Positions 1 through 9,865 of a stretch of DNA of 64,000 nt are shown here, piece after piece. The stretch's first letter is position 1, and every line of letters starts with the position of its first letter. The notes beneath the pieces were generated by a model. It ran no database searches. It saw only the letters and a list, made by a program, of their open reading frames with translations, and was not told the origin of the DNA. This DNA comes from Cladopsammia gracilis. Lineage: Eukaryota; Cnidaria; Anthozoa; Scleractinia; Dendrophylliidae. The stretch is from the NCBI GenBank assembly GCA_022457155.1, contig JAJGOT010000132.1:1592001-1656000 (forward strand), read 5' to 3'. Made by a program: the position numbers and the translations under genes.

Positions 1-73
1 GAAATCACAAAAACACGTTTTTCCCCCAAAGTTTTTAATATTTTTAAAATCTGTTTTCAGAAATGAGTTTTAA

Positions 74-218
74 AGGGGCAGTATCACGAGGTTCCACGCG
101 CGGCACTGTTCACTATTCTTGCACCGGAATTTTGGACAATGGCCTTTTTCAAATTGCGGAAACAAACTTGAAAACGTGAGCCGACGTTTTCAAGTTTCGA
201 CCTCGTGATAATGCCCCT
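74..218. mobile_element. MITE with TTAA flanks
   Basis: A 145-bp unit begins AGGGGCAGTATCACGAGG and ends with its near-complement CCTCGTGATAATGCCCCT. TTAA lies immediately outside each end (70-73 and 219-222). A TTAA target duplication is the hallmark of piggyBac-type elements, so this is probably a non-autonomous relative. It has no coding capacity. Confidence 0.6.
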
Positions 219-221
219 TTA

Positions 222-382
222 ATCACAACTTGGCATAAACGTAGTTTCAGCCCCGTAATGTATGTTAATGTATGCAAATTAACGGGGAATAAACCGAAAT
301 ATGCGGTTATGTGCATTAATTTGCATAAATTAACACACGTTACGGGGCTGAAACTTCGTTTGTGTCAAGTGGTGATTGAAAC
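222..382. repeat. Hairpin repeat (imperfect palindrome)
   Basis: The left half, containing GTTTCAGCCCCGTAA, reappears as its reverse complement TTACGGGGCTGAAAC in the right half. The pairing continues outward to AATCAC/GGTGATT. It is a fold-back MITE abutting the previous one. Confidence 0.6.
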
Positions 383-926
383 TCATTGACCCTATTGGAC
401 CAATCAGAATGCTCGAAAAGGTGAAAAAGGTCCATTTTCAAATGCCCATATCTTTTGAACGATTAGAGGTATTGACTCAAAATTTTGGATTTGTATATTT
501 CATGGCATGACATTGAACCACGAATTTTTGCAAGGCATTTGGGGAGCATAAATTTTGCCGGTGCTGATACCTTAAAATCACCCATATCAAACATTAGTTT
601 ATCATGACTAAAGGGAACACCATTAGATTTCTGAGGGAGGCGAGGTGTTGGGTGATGTTGAAAAAACAATCCTCAAGCCAAATTGCTTGAAAAAATTTAT
701 CCTGCAACTGCGAAAGTCCGACTTGAGGCTTAATCTTTTGATCACAATGATTTTTCCAATGTGCCAAAACTGTAATTAATATAATTTAAAAAGAAATTAA
801 ATATGTTGAGTGACCTATTTTACTCAATAACACTGTTAATTAATTGGAAATCGTAATCTACCATTCCGGACAAATTCATGATCATTCGTATGTTTACAGA
901 AACGTTACAATAGACCTACAACCCTC

Positions 927-1099
927 ATAGACCTCTTTATTAGCTTGTATGTTTTGTTTTCCCAATGTAGGTCGTGATGTTCTCAAGGGAATTTGTCCTA
1001 TGCACGTGAAGAAAACAAAATTTAAAAGAAACATTTCTCTAGGGTAACATCACATGATCTACATTGGGAAACCAAAACAAACAAGCTAAAGAGGTCTAT
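927..1099. mobile_element. Hairpin MITE
   Basis: About 55-bp inverted arms: ATAGACCTCTTTATTAGC at the left and GCTAAAGAGGTCTAT at the right. Both continue inward through a CCCAATGTAGGTC/GATCTACATTGGG pair. The loop is unrelated and non-coding. Confidence 0.6.
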
Positions 1100-1136
1100 T
1101 GATATCTGTCATATGCCATCTGTTTGGCCTATCTTC

Positions 1137-1326
1137 AATAGGCCATTTGCACGATGACGTCATTTGACTACTACTACCAGAATCCTTCAGTTTTTTGTTT
1201 TGTAGTGCAAATTAGGGCTATTGTTATTTAAACCGCACTGGGATTACAAAATTTAAATAAGAAAGGAAAAACGAAATGAATTCTGGTAGTAGTAGTCAAA
1301 TGACGTCATCGTGCAAATGGCCTATT
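1137..1326. mobile_element. MITE with perfect 47-bp terminal inverted repeats
   Basis: The arms at 1137-1183 and 1280-1326 are perfect reverse complements, starting AATAGGCCATTTGCACGATG. A TA at each edge suits a Tc1/mariner-type TA target. The perfect arms suggest recent insertion. Another AATAGGCCA start occurs at about 1353. Confidence 0.7.
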
Positions 1327-1427
1327 TCCCTTTCGTACAAGAAACAATGATAATAGGCCACGTGATGCCAAAACCATGCCTCAACATGCTTGAGACAGTT
1401 GTCACGGGGTTCATGACCACCACTAAC

Positions 1428-1959
1428 CTTTTGCACAGTGAGCGACGCAAAGCTTTTTCAACTTTTGTTCCAACTCGTCACAAATCTTGTCAGCATTAAG
1501 ATGTGAGCTGTTTGACCTGCGACATTTTGCGGTCGCCACAGATGCTTGTTTCGCACATTCCTCATAAGTTAAGTACTAGCATAAACAAAACATTAAGAAC
1601 AAAAATAAAAAAAAAGGTAAGATGATAGCCATTTTTATGAATGACAATGCCTATCCCCATAACCGCAGAAATACTCGAGGAATTTTTATCATTCGCAAAA
1701 TCAAGAATCGGGCAAACACACTACCACATGCTAGATGATCATTTTCGTTACTGAATCGAATATATATTGATGAAGCGGTACTATTATTTTCCACATCTTG
1801 ACAATAATACTTGGTTAAAGGAATGGATCTCTGACTTACGTCGTGACAATTTTCCTTTCCTCCGACAAAGTCCGATTGATTGCTCGATGAATTAGGAGAA
1901 GTACCGAGGCTCTGGACGATGCAGGAACTGATAACAAGGACTGCTATAAAACGGCGCAT
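1428..1959 (-). CDS. Paralogue A: 5' two exons of a secreted Cys-rich/EGF/fibrinogen-like protein (partial)
   Basis: Exon 1 is 1840-1959 (40 codons). It encodes a signal peptide (MRRFIAVLVISSCIVQ then LGTS), an N/S-rich stretch and a final GKENCHD, and ends at a GTAAGT donor. Exon 2 is 1428-1575 (148 nt), entered from a TAG acceptor. It encodes YLTYEECAKQ and five cysteines ending in HCAK, then a GTTAGT donor. Both exons match exons 1 and 2 of the complete paralogues at 8958-13301 and 22204-30698 in length, phase (0 then 1) and sequence. The Cys-rich second module, EGF and fibrinogen-like exons are not found between 1 and 1427. Intron 2 is about 2.2 kb in paralogue C, so the rest probably lies left of the window. 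A truncated pseudogene cannot be excluded. Confidence 0.7.
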
Positions 1960-2162
1960 TGTAAGTTTGTTTTGCCAACACGAACCTTAAACAATCACCA
2001 ATTTACTGACACTGCGCTCTAGATAGGGTGACCTATTGAAATAACTTATTGAACAATGATCGGATCTACGTCATGAAAAACGTAACGTGACCCGGAACAT
2101 GTCAAAACACGTTCTGTCTTTTGTCATTGACTCCTTCAACGACGGTACAGTACGGCTAAATC

Positions 2163-2177
2163 TCCCCCCCCCCCCCC
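2163..2177. repeat. Poly(dC) tract
   Basis: An uninterrupted C run in the upstream flank of paralogue A. It is the first of about a dozen long G/C homopolymers, all located left of 38.2 kb. Confidence 0.8.
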
Positions 2178-2569
2178 TGCACGTCGTACTAGTTATTGTA
2201 GACGGAGAAATAGTTGTTTTTGTAAACTTTTGTACAGTCTAAATGTACTGTGCAGACGGTCGCGTAATAAGCTTACTGTTTTTGAGAATTGCTAAAATTG
2301 AAAAATAGCCTGGTCGTCAATATATCTTAATACTTGTGCTTCCGACCTTTCACCTTAGTTAAGTTTCACCTTAGTTAGAAAATGGTCACACCCACTCAGC
2401 CAATCAGTGCCCAGTATTTGTGTGCTCTATATCCCATAAACTGTCTTAAATTATGTAAAGAGGCGGGGGCTTTGAAGCCCAGGGAAATTGTGGGGTAAAA
2501 TAACTACTCATTAGTAAGCTCTATATAGAACATACTAATGAATTCTTTTGTTTTCCTTTGTCTAAAAAC

Positions 2570-2605
2570 CTCATTAGTATGCTCTATATAGAGCATACTA
2601 ATGAG
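2570..2605. repeat. Perfect 36-bp palindrome with satellite-like motif copies
   Basis: The left half CTCATTAGTATGCTCTAT is followed by its exact reverse complement. The half-site ATAGAGCATACTAATGAG is then repeated twice in tandem downstream (to about 2646). The homologous site at about 3682-3717 carries substitutions that spoil the symmetry. Confidence 0.85.
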
Positions 2606-3302
2606 AAAATAGAGCATACTAATGAGTATATAGAGCATAGTAATGAATTACAGGCTGCTAATTCAAAACCAACTTGCAGTTTACGTTATAAAAATGACAA
2701 TTTTATTTGAAGTTTTCGCTTTACGTAACTTAAGCAAGAGATTAATCACCAAAATAACAAAACCAATTTCGACTAAACAATTTTTTAGGAAAAACTAAAC
2801 GAAAGACTGGTTCTGTCCTCGTGTGCCGGTTGACAAGGGATTTCACATTGTATTCCCTTTGTTTAGAGGGTATTATGTCCGTGTAGTCTATTGTTAAGAC
2901 TTTTGTTTTTGTCCTTGTGTACCGGTACACCAGGACAGAACCGAATGACTGGTCTCACCGTGCTTTGGAATTCTGTCTCTTTCTCTTTGCTCAATTTCGT
3001 TCAAACGTGCACTTTTATCGAATTCATCCCCCAAGCACTCGGATATGTCTACGCTCAAAAGCAAGTAACTCTTGAGTGGCAAGGACGGCAGCTCTGTATA
3101 CTGGCTCATAGCCGGAGCAAATGAGCCATCAAAACAACAAAGAATAAACAAAGCTCCGAAAAAAGAAAATAATTGTTACGGCGACGTCCAAAACAAAAAA
3201 ACAACGTGATTCCCAAGTGTGAATGACACAATTAAAATACGCTCATAAATACAATCTGCATAAAAAATGATGCTTTCTTCGCGGATATGACCATTTTCTA
3301 AG

Positions 3303-3447
3303 ACGGTTAGACAATGAACGCTCGTGTCCTATGGGATATAGCGCCTCTCGCATTAGATAGAAGTGCCACTCGGGCTACGCCCTCGTGGCCTTCTATCTAT
3401 GCTCGAGGCACTATATCCCATAGAACACTTGCGTTCATTGTCTAACC
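3303..3447. repeat. Long hairpin with CTCG...CGAG loop
   Basis: Arms GTTAGACAATGAACGCTCGTG / TTGCGTTCATTGTCTAAC enclose a second stem (TTAGATAGAAGTGCCAC / GTGGCCTTCTATCTA). The tip is CTCGGGCTACGCCCTCG. The same hairpin occurs at about 5605-5940, where it is interrupted by an insertion. Confidence 0.75.
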
Positions 3448-5684
3448 CTTACTTAAATTTCACCTCAGTCAAGTTTCACTTTAAAAAATGGTCACACCCA
3501 CTCAGCCAATCAGTGCCCAGTATTTGTGTGCTCTATATCCCATAAACTGTCTTAAATTATGTAAAGAGGCGGGGGCTTTAAAGCCCAGGGAAATTGTGGG
3601 GTGCCGTAAAATAACTACTCATTAGTAAGCTCCTTATAGAACATACCAATGAATTCTTTTGTTTTCCTTTGTCTTAAAGCCTAATTAGTATGCTCTATGT
3701 AGTGCATACTAATGAGAAAGTAGAGCATACTAATGAGTATATAGAGCATACTAATGTATTACAGGCTGCTAATTTAAACAAAAACAACACTGACAATTTT
3801 ATTTGAAGTGTCGCTTTACATAACTTAAGCAAGAGATTAATCACCAAAATAACAAAAGGAAATTCGACTTAACAATTTTTAGGAAAAAGTAAACGAAAGA
3901 CTGGGTCTTTCTGCGTGTACGTACCGGTACTCGTTGTCTTCTATTGTTTGTGAGGTATTGTATTTTTGGTCTTGTTTTGCATTTGTATTATTGTCGTTTT
4001 TTGTTCCTTTTGTTTTACGTCATCTATCCTCCGGTACACACCGAAACAACCGAAAGACTGGTCTCACCGTGCTTTGGAATTCTGTCTCATTCTGTTTGCT
4101 CAATTTCGTTCACTGTCGTAGACTTTTGGAACGTGCACTTTTGTCGAATTCATAGCGGAGCACTTGCCAGGCCGAAGGCCTGGCTGCGCAGCTCCATACT
4201 CATAGAACCTACGCCGAGATTTTTCATGGTCATGGCTAGCGGAATGTTTCGCGGGCGCGTGTCCGCCCGCCGCCCGCCCGCCGTGTTGGAACAACATCCG
4301 GGATCTTGAAAGCAAGGCTTTGTTTTTCGCGCGGCCACACAGCCGTGAGCTCGGTAAACACTTTAGTTGTTTTCTTGTGCCTAGCGGAGAATTAAACTCG
4401 TTATTTTCCTGCATTTTTTCGCGGTTTGCTACTCAAGACAGGGATACCAATTAAGGTATACTCAGAAGCCGCTTTAGTGGAAAAAGACGAGCTTTCAGGG
4501 ATAAAATCTTGCTTCGAGGAACTTCATGTGTTACATTTTTATCAATGCGGGAGATGATTTCAGAACCAGAAGCGGAGATTTGAATTTCCAAGCAAGCGAG
4601 GAACTTAAAGGTAAAACAGATTACAGTTTTCGATGAGAATTTATGTTGATATCAATCTGTGAGTGATTTGTTATTAGTGTTATTGTTAGTTTTGGCGAAT
4701 TGATTTTAAAACGTGCCTATCTCTTGAATTTCATCGAAGAAAGCTTGAACTCGATGAGCTATAATTACATGGTACGCGTTTTGCTTTTAAACGTAAACTA
4801 ATGGAGATTTGAATAAATTTTTTCGAAAGAAGATTGTGTTGTCCATTTTTATGTGTTTGTTCGTTCATTAGATAGATTGAAAAGCGATTTTATGTAAACA
4901 AAACAAGACTTGATTTTATAGTACAGTTCTATCTTCACTCGCATCGCCTTATGCAAATATGTTTGTGTATTTTTGCAATTTTTGATTTTCAAATCAGTTT
5001 CTCGGGCAATTTTTGACAAACATAAACTGTATTTTATTCGGAAACTAGTGGTACTATTTATTCTAGACAGAGAAAAGTTGTTTTTGTGAACTTTTGTACG
5101 GTCTATAAAAATGTACTGTGCAGACGGTCGCGTAATACTGTTTTTGAGAATTGCTAAAATTGAAAATAGCCCCTTCGTCAATCTTAATTCTTGTACTTCC
5201 AACCTTTCACCTTAGTTAAGTTTCACCTTAGTTAAGCTTGTTCAAAGTGCGACGCTGTTAGGCTTGGGCTATCTATATATATTATCATCCCCCAAGCACT
5301 CGGATATGTCTACGCTCTCAAAAGCAAGTAACTCTTGAGTGGCAAGGACGGCCTCAAGTTCCTCGAGCTCTGTATACTGGCTCATAGCCGGAGCAAATGA
5401 GCCATCAAAACAACAAAGAATAAACAAAGCTCCAAAGAAAGAAAAGCATTGTTATTCGTAAAATTCTACCAACATTACGGCGACATCCAAAACAAAATAA
5501 CAACGTGATTCCCAAGTGTGAATGACACAATTAAAATACGCTCATAAATACAATCTGCATAACATATGTTTTTTTCGCGGATATGACCATTTTCTAAGAC
5601 AGTTAGACAATGAACGCTCGTGTCCTATGGGATATAGCGCCTCTCGCATTAGATAGAAGTGCCACACGGGCTACGCCCTCGTGG

Positions 5685-5871
5685 ATATACCATGCGCGAT
5701 TTAGGGGTAACACTTATTCTATTGTTAAAACAATAGAATATAAGAACACAAAAGAACGACAATACAATAGAATACAATACCATAGAATATATTAGAATAC
5801 ATAATTTTGCCTAATACAATGGAAGTGTACAATGTACAATGGAGCTGACACCCTAAATCGGGCATCATATG
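5685..5871. mobile_element. 187-bp MITE inserted into a hairpin copy, 7-bp target duplication
   Basis: The uninterrupted copy at 3303-3447 reads straight through. Here 187 bp are inserted, flanked by the direct repeat CTCGTGG (5678-5684 and 5872-5878). The insert ends are inverted: CGATTTAGGG near the left end and CCCTAAATCG near the right. The interior is low-complexity (AATAGAATA-rich). An empty-site/filled-site pair inside one window makes this well supported. Confidence 0.8.
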
Positions 5872-5941
5872 CTCGTGGACTTCTATCTATGCTCGAGGCA
5901 CTATATCCCATAGAACACTCGCGTTCATTGTCTAACCCTTA

Positions 5942-6061
5942 GGCCCGGTTCAAACGTCGAACTTCACATGTGCCGAACCTAATGCAAATGAGCAAAATCT
6001 ATTGTTCTTGCTAATTTGCATTAGGTTCGGCACATGTGAAGTTCGACGTTTGAACTGGGCC
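5942..6061. mobile_element. PIF/Harbinger-like hairpin MITE, TTA target duplication
   Basis: Arms of about 50 bp: GGCCCGGTTCAAACGTCGAA left, with the complementary TTCGACGTTTGAACTGGGCC right. TTA is present at 5939-5941 and 6062-6064. A 3-bp TWA duplication is typical of PIF/Harbinger derivatives. Confidence 0.7.
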
Positions 6062-6664
6062 TTACTTAGTTAAGCTTGTTCAGAGAGCGACGCTGTAAGG
6101 CTCAGCCTATCTATATATATATGTATTATATTTGTTTGTAACCACAAACAAGAAATTGTAAAACATACACAAACTATCATCAACTGATTACTGGAGTGTC
6201 CGTTATAAAGAGATTAAGTTTATATGAATTTGCTTTCTCAGAGGCTGAGATATAGTATCTTTTTGTAGAGGTATTTTTTAACGGAAAATATGTGAGAAAT
6301 TTGTCAGGACATCAGTAACTGTCCGATATGGAAAGGTGTCCGTAAGGAGAGGTTCAACTGTACTGCGATGCTTTACAATTTAGCTGAGAACGATTACCCT
6401 TGATTGCAGCGAGGAAAGAGGCTCATGACAATTTCAGGTTCACAACAAAACTCCAGTCAGAGTTTACACCAACACAAATTTATTCTGACTAATGATAATC
6501 GTGTCTTAATTACATCTTGGAATCAAGTGGGAAAACGTAAGTCGAGATATGCATTCCGGCATAAATCGAAACGAATCAAACTTGGTTATCTAAAAACTAT
6601 TCATCAAATTTGACCAAAGAATGATTATAAGCGTTATGGTGATTTGGAAATCCGATCTTAATTA

Positions 6665-6903
6665 GGGATGGACCATTTTATTTTTGAGGGGGCGGGAGGA
6701 GGGAGGGGTTGGGAAATTTTTCTGGAGCAATTTTTCCGTCATGAGGCTGTGCAAGAATTTTTTTCTTTTCTTTGGCTCGTTGTGCACGATTTTTTCCCTT
6801 CTTTTGCTGCGCAGGAATTTTTTTTTTTGGTAATTGGACCCCCCCCCCAAAAAAAAAAATAATAATAATAATTAATTAATTAAAAATTAAAATGGCCCAT
6901 CCC
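6665..6903. mobile_element. MITE with GGGATGG ends and TTA duplication
   Basis: Ends GGGATGGACCATTTTAT and AAAATGGCCCATCCC are inverted and flanked by TTA (6662-6664, 6904-6906). The interior has a G-rich run, a C10 tract and (ATA)n. Short open frames across it are artefacts of this composition. Confidence 0.6.
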
Positions 6904-7050
6904 TTAGCACATATATTGGCGATTTCATTCCTTCGTTTTCTCTGTATTTAATGATCAGTTTCAGAAACTTATGATACAAGAGGAAAAGTTTCCCATCCGG
7001 CATCCAAACCCCTCGCGTTCGATGAAAAAAAAACTACTCGGCTACGACTC

Positions 7051-7312
7051 GTTTTTCAAACCCACTTCTCGGTGTTTAGAAATCCTGATGAAACACTCTT
7101 CCTCGTGTTTCATATATTACTCCCCTCCCCTCCCCCCTCTCGTTTTTCAACCCACTTCTCTGTGTTTGGAAATCCTGATGAAACACTCTTCCTCATGTTT
7201 GATATATTACAACCCCTCCCCCCCCCCCCCCCCCCTTGTTTTTCAAACCCACTTCTCGGTGTTAGAAATCCTGATGAAACACTCTTCCTCGTGTTTCATA
7301 TATATTACATAA
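7051..7312. repeat. Three-copy tandem repeat of about 94 bp
   Basis: Units start at 7051, 7142 and 7238. Each contains CCACTTCT, ATCCTGATGAAACACTC and TTCCTC, then a C-rich spacer that has expanded to an 18-C run in the second spacer. The repeated peptide in two reading frames is a by-product. Confidence 0.75.
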
Positions 7313-7403
7313 CTTCTAACAGCTTACGGCAAGAATATGTCATTCCACTATATATATAAAAAGCTAACTCAGCCCAGAACAAACTCAACTGACATTCTAT
7401 CTA

Positions 7404-8912
7404 GACCTTATTCATAATTATAAAATAACTGAGATACTACGCGCGTTCTGATTGGCCAAAGACCTATTAACTATTGCGCCGGTAAACTCATAGAAAACCG
7501 CGCAAGCGAAACTGTAAAGTAAACAAAGTTCAATTTTCCACTGCATCAACACAAGCGTGAGGAAAAAGAATTTCGCAACTCGAGCTGGTTTAGTGTCTTA
7601 TTGCATATTGTGGTCTGTTAGAAGATGAGAAGAGAAGATATGTTTCTTGTAAACGATAAGTTGCTGCTCAAACCTACAAAACAGAAAAAATTCCCACGCA
7701 CGCAAGCAAAAAACGGCTTAACGACAAAAGAACACTAAGCTTTAATATTTTAAAACTGATATCAACAACAGGAATATATTTGGAAAGGCTTACATGCAGC
7801 GATCAATGACAATCAAAACAACCTCGATATGTACTTTGTGAAGTTCATTGAACTGAAGGTTTAGCCAATTCCACTGTGATTAAGCTTATTTTACGCCGAT
7901 TCCATTTATACGCTTTTTATCGTGTTTTGTTTTTGAGATTTTTTCATGGAATACTTTTGTACCGGATGCAGTTTAAATTCTGATTATGTGTCCAAGCAAG
8001 GATGATCAATTGGCAAGAAGAAAATGAAGCTAACAAAAATTATAGGTTTATGGTTAAACAAATTATTTGCATGGAATGATGAAACAATTCAACTGTAGGC
8101 TTAAAAAACAATGAGCTTAGTTTTCATTCAGAACTTAAAATGTAGAGAAGTACGGGCTTCATCGTACACTTCAAAGTAAGTGGATAAAGTCGAAAACATT
8201 TTCAGAAGCTGAGTTTCTGGAAAAAACCTTTATTCCAATTGAAAAATTCTTGACAAGAAGGCAATCTTTGAATCCAACATACGCCATAAAAATTTTAGGC
8301 TTTCAAACTTTCCTCGTACATTCATGTTTGCGGCGGCAGATTCCGGACACAATTTTCTGGATTTCCCATTCGAAGAACTTTTGAATCATTGAATATATTT
8401 TCTTCTTTCAGCTGATAAATTCCAACTGACGAATTTCAAAGCGCTAAAACTTTTCATCACTTTCGTTGAACCCGTGAATTTGTCAGTGCAGCTTTGTTAG
8501 TGGCATCGTGTAAAGTTCATTCTTTCAGCCGCTTTGATTGGTTTTCCCGGTCATATGAAGAATGTTACGAGAACAAGCTACTTGATCGGCACAAAATTAC
8601 AACAAATTTCTCTCTTTCCAAACGCCTTTCATAGTTATTTCATAAACGCAATAGAACACATTTTCTATGAGTTTACCGCCGTTATAAACCCACTTGGGAT
8701 GTTGGGAGAACACTCGAAAAGCTTGTAAATCGCTCGCCTGCGGCTCGTGATTTACAAGCTTTTCTCGTGTTCTCCCAACATCCCGCGTGGGTTTATAACG
8801 CCGGTAAACTCATAGAAAATGTGTTCTATTGCTTAAATGGCGGCCGATTTATTATTCTTTTGTATTTATATTAATTAGCCCCCTTGACCTCGTTTTGAAT
8901 AAGGTCCGTGGC
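7404..8912. mobile_element. Possible 1.5-kb non-autonomous element ending in a long hairpin
   Basis: The left edge AGACCTTATTCA and the right edge TGAATAAGGTC are inverted 11-bp repeats. GCCGGTAAACTCATAGAAAA occurs at both 7480 and 8799. The right side is dominated by a hairpin (about 8648-8834), with arms GATGTTGGGAGAACACTCG / GTGTTCTCCCAACATCCCG and tip GCTCGCCTGCGGCTCG. No ORF resembles a transposase. The boundaries are tentative. Confidence 0.4.
8648..8834. repeat. Long hairpin with GCTCG...CGGCTCG tip
   Basis: Near-perfect arms of about 85 bp run from GCAATAGAACACATTTTCTA to its complement, closing on ATCGCTCGCCTGCGGCTCGTGAT. It lies about 120 bp past the 3' end of paralogue B. Confidence 0.8.
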
Positions 8913-8957
8913 GCATTCCATACGGCGCTTTAATACTACTCTTTTGAAGAAACTTGT

Positions 8958-9865
8958 TTATTTAAACCAGATGGAGGTTTGACCTGTTTGATCCCAACCG
9001 TTTGCAGAAAACCACCCATGATGTGCGTAGTGCGGGCATCCGTTTGTCACATCAGGCTCGAAGGTAATGGAACCAGAACACTTGTTTCCCCCTGATCCCG
9101 AATGCACACTGGGAAAGAAAGGACCCTTGTTGAAGGTCGCATATGGAGCGGATTTGTCGTTAAACCCGTAACCGGTGGGATATGAGTCGGACCATGTCAC
9201 CCCCAGGGCCTCCCCCAAGGAATACCTTGTATATATATCGCTCTCTCCCTTCAGGGCTTCAACCACAAAACTGGTCACGTGCATACGACCCGGCTGTCCG
9301 CCATTATAGCGGTTGTGATTTGCAAAGGTTATTTTATAAGGGTTGGCCTTAAGGAGAATACGGTACACGTATGCGTATTGATCAATTCCCCCTGTAGCTG
9401 GGTTGTTTCCTGCAGCCATAATCATGTAACCAGCATTGTTGGCCATGTTTACAGCGCCGTGCGGTAGATTAATGAGGCCATTTGAGGAGCTACGTTGGTT
9501 AGGAAGCCAAGCGTAACCAAACGGATTGTTCATGTTGGGTATAGCCTTGTTGTTTGCATCGGTTCCCGTTCCCGTTGTGTGAACGTATCCATAACTTGCT
9601 AGCATCCACGCCCCACCAGCAAAGCTCATATCGCAGTAAGTTTGGGCTGGGGCTGTTTCACCAGGGGGCTGGATCCAGTACATGCCGCTGCCCTGGCTAT
9701 CGCCGGCGTCAAGAATTGCCTGAGCGTTTGGTGCCGGATTCTCCTTGGTTCCCAGTCTTTTTAACATGACAGAACAGGTTGGACCAGAGTAACGAGGTGG
9801 GCATGCACAACGGTTTTTTGCAATGCACGTGCCACCATTTTTGCAGGGCTTTGTTGAGCATTCGG
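8958..9865 (-). CDS. Terminal exon of paralogue B: EGF-like 2 plus fibrinogen/intelectin-like domain
   Basis: This exon of 908 nt opens after a TTTTTAAG acceptor with two bases of a split codon. It encodes the second EGF-like domain, a KRLGTK linker and the full C-terminal domain, and ends TGG TTT AAA TAA. The fold call rests on the FReD-style pattern YWIQPPG...TYCDM...GGAWMLASYGYV. The usual first cysteine is absent: the sequence is NPAPNAQAIL where fibrinogen-related domains normally have a Cys before the Lys/Glu-rich turn. Only three cysteines are visible in the domain. No canonical calcium- or acetyl-binding motif can be asserted by eye. Confidence 0.8.

Larger units (their letters stand above)
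2180..6122. repeat. Segmental-duplication repeat array
   Basis: Blocks recur within this span. 2195-2385 matches 5045-5240 (CAGACGGTCGCGTAATA). 2370-2960 matches 3480-4090 (AGCCAATCAGTGCCCAGTAT, then GAGATTAATCACCAAAATAA). 3010-3450 matches 5285-5945 (CCCCCAAGCACTCGGATATG, then the 3303-3447 hairpin). The copies are moderately diverged and carry independent indels. No credible gene lies inside. A GC-rich patch at 4150-4340 has a small GCCAGGCCGAAGGCCTGGC stem. 4400-5040 shows nothing else recognisable. Confidence 0.7.

Noticed and set aside
1137..1326. MITE hairpins as miRNA precursors
   Set aside because: Their arms are far longer and more perfect than animal pre-miRNAs and carry transposon target duplications. 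Only small-RNA reads could revive this.
4100..4414. Overlapping ORFs of 62-121 codons on both strands in the GC-rich patch
   Set aside because: They follow local GC content inside a repeat array, show no motif, and occur on both strands at once.
6971..7359. 95- and 113-codon frames with a repeated peptide
   Set aside because: The repetition is the 94-bp DNA tandem repeat read in two frames. C-tracts of variable length would break any protein.
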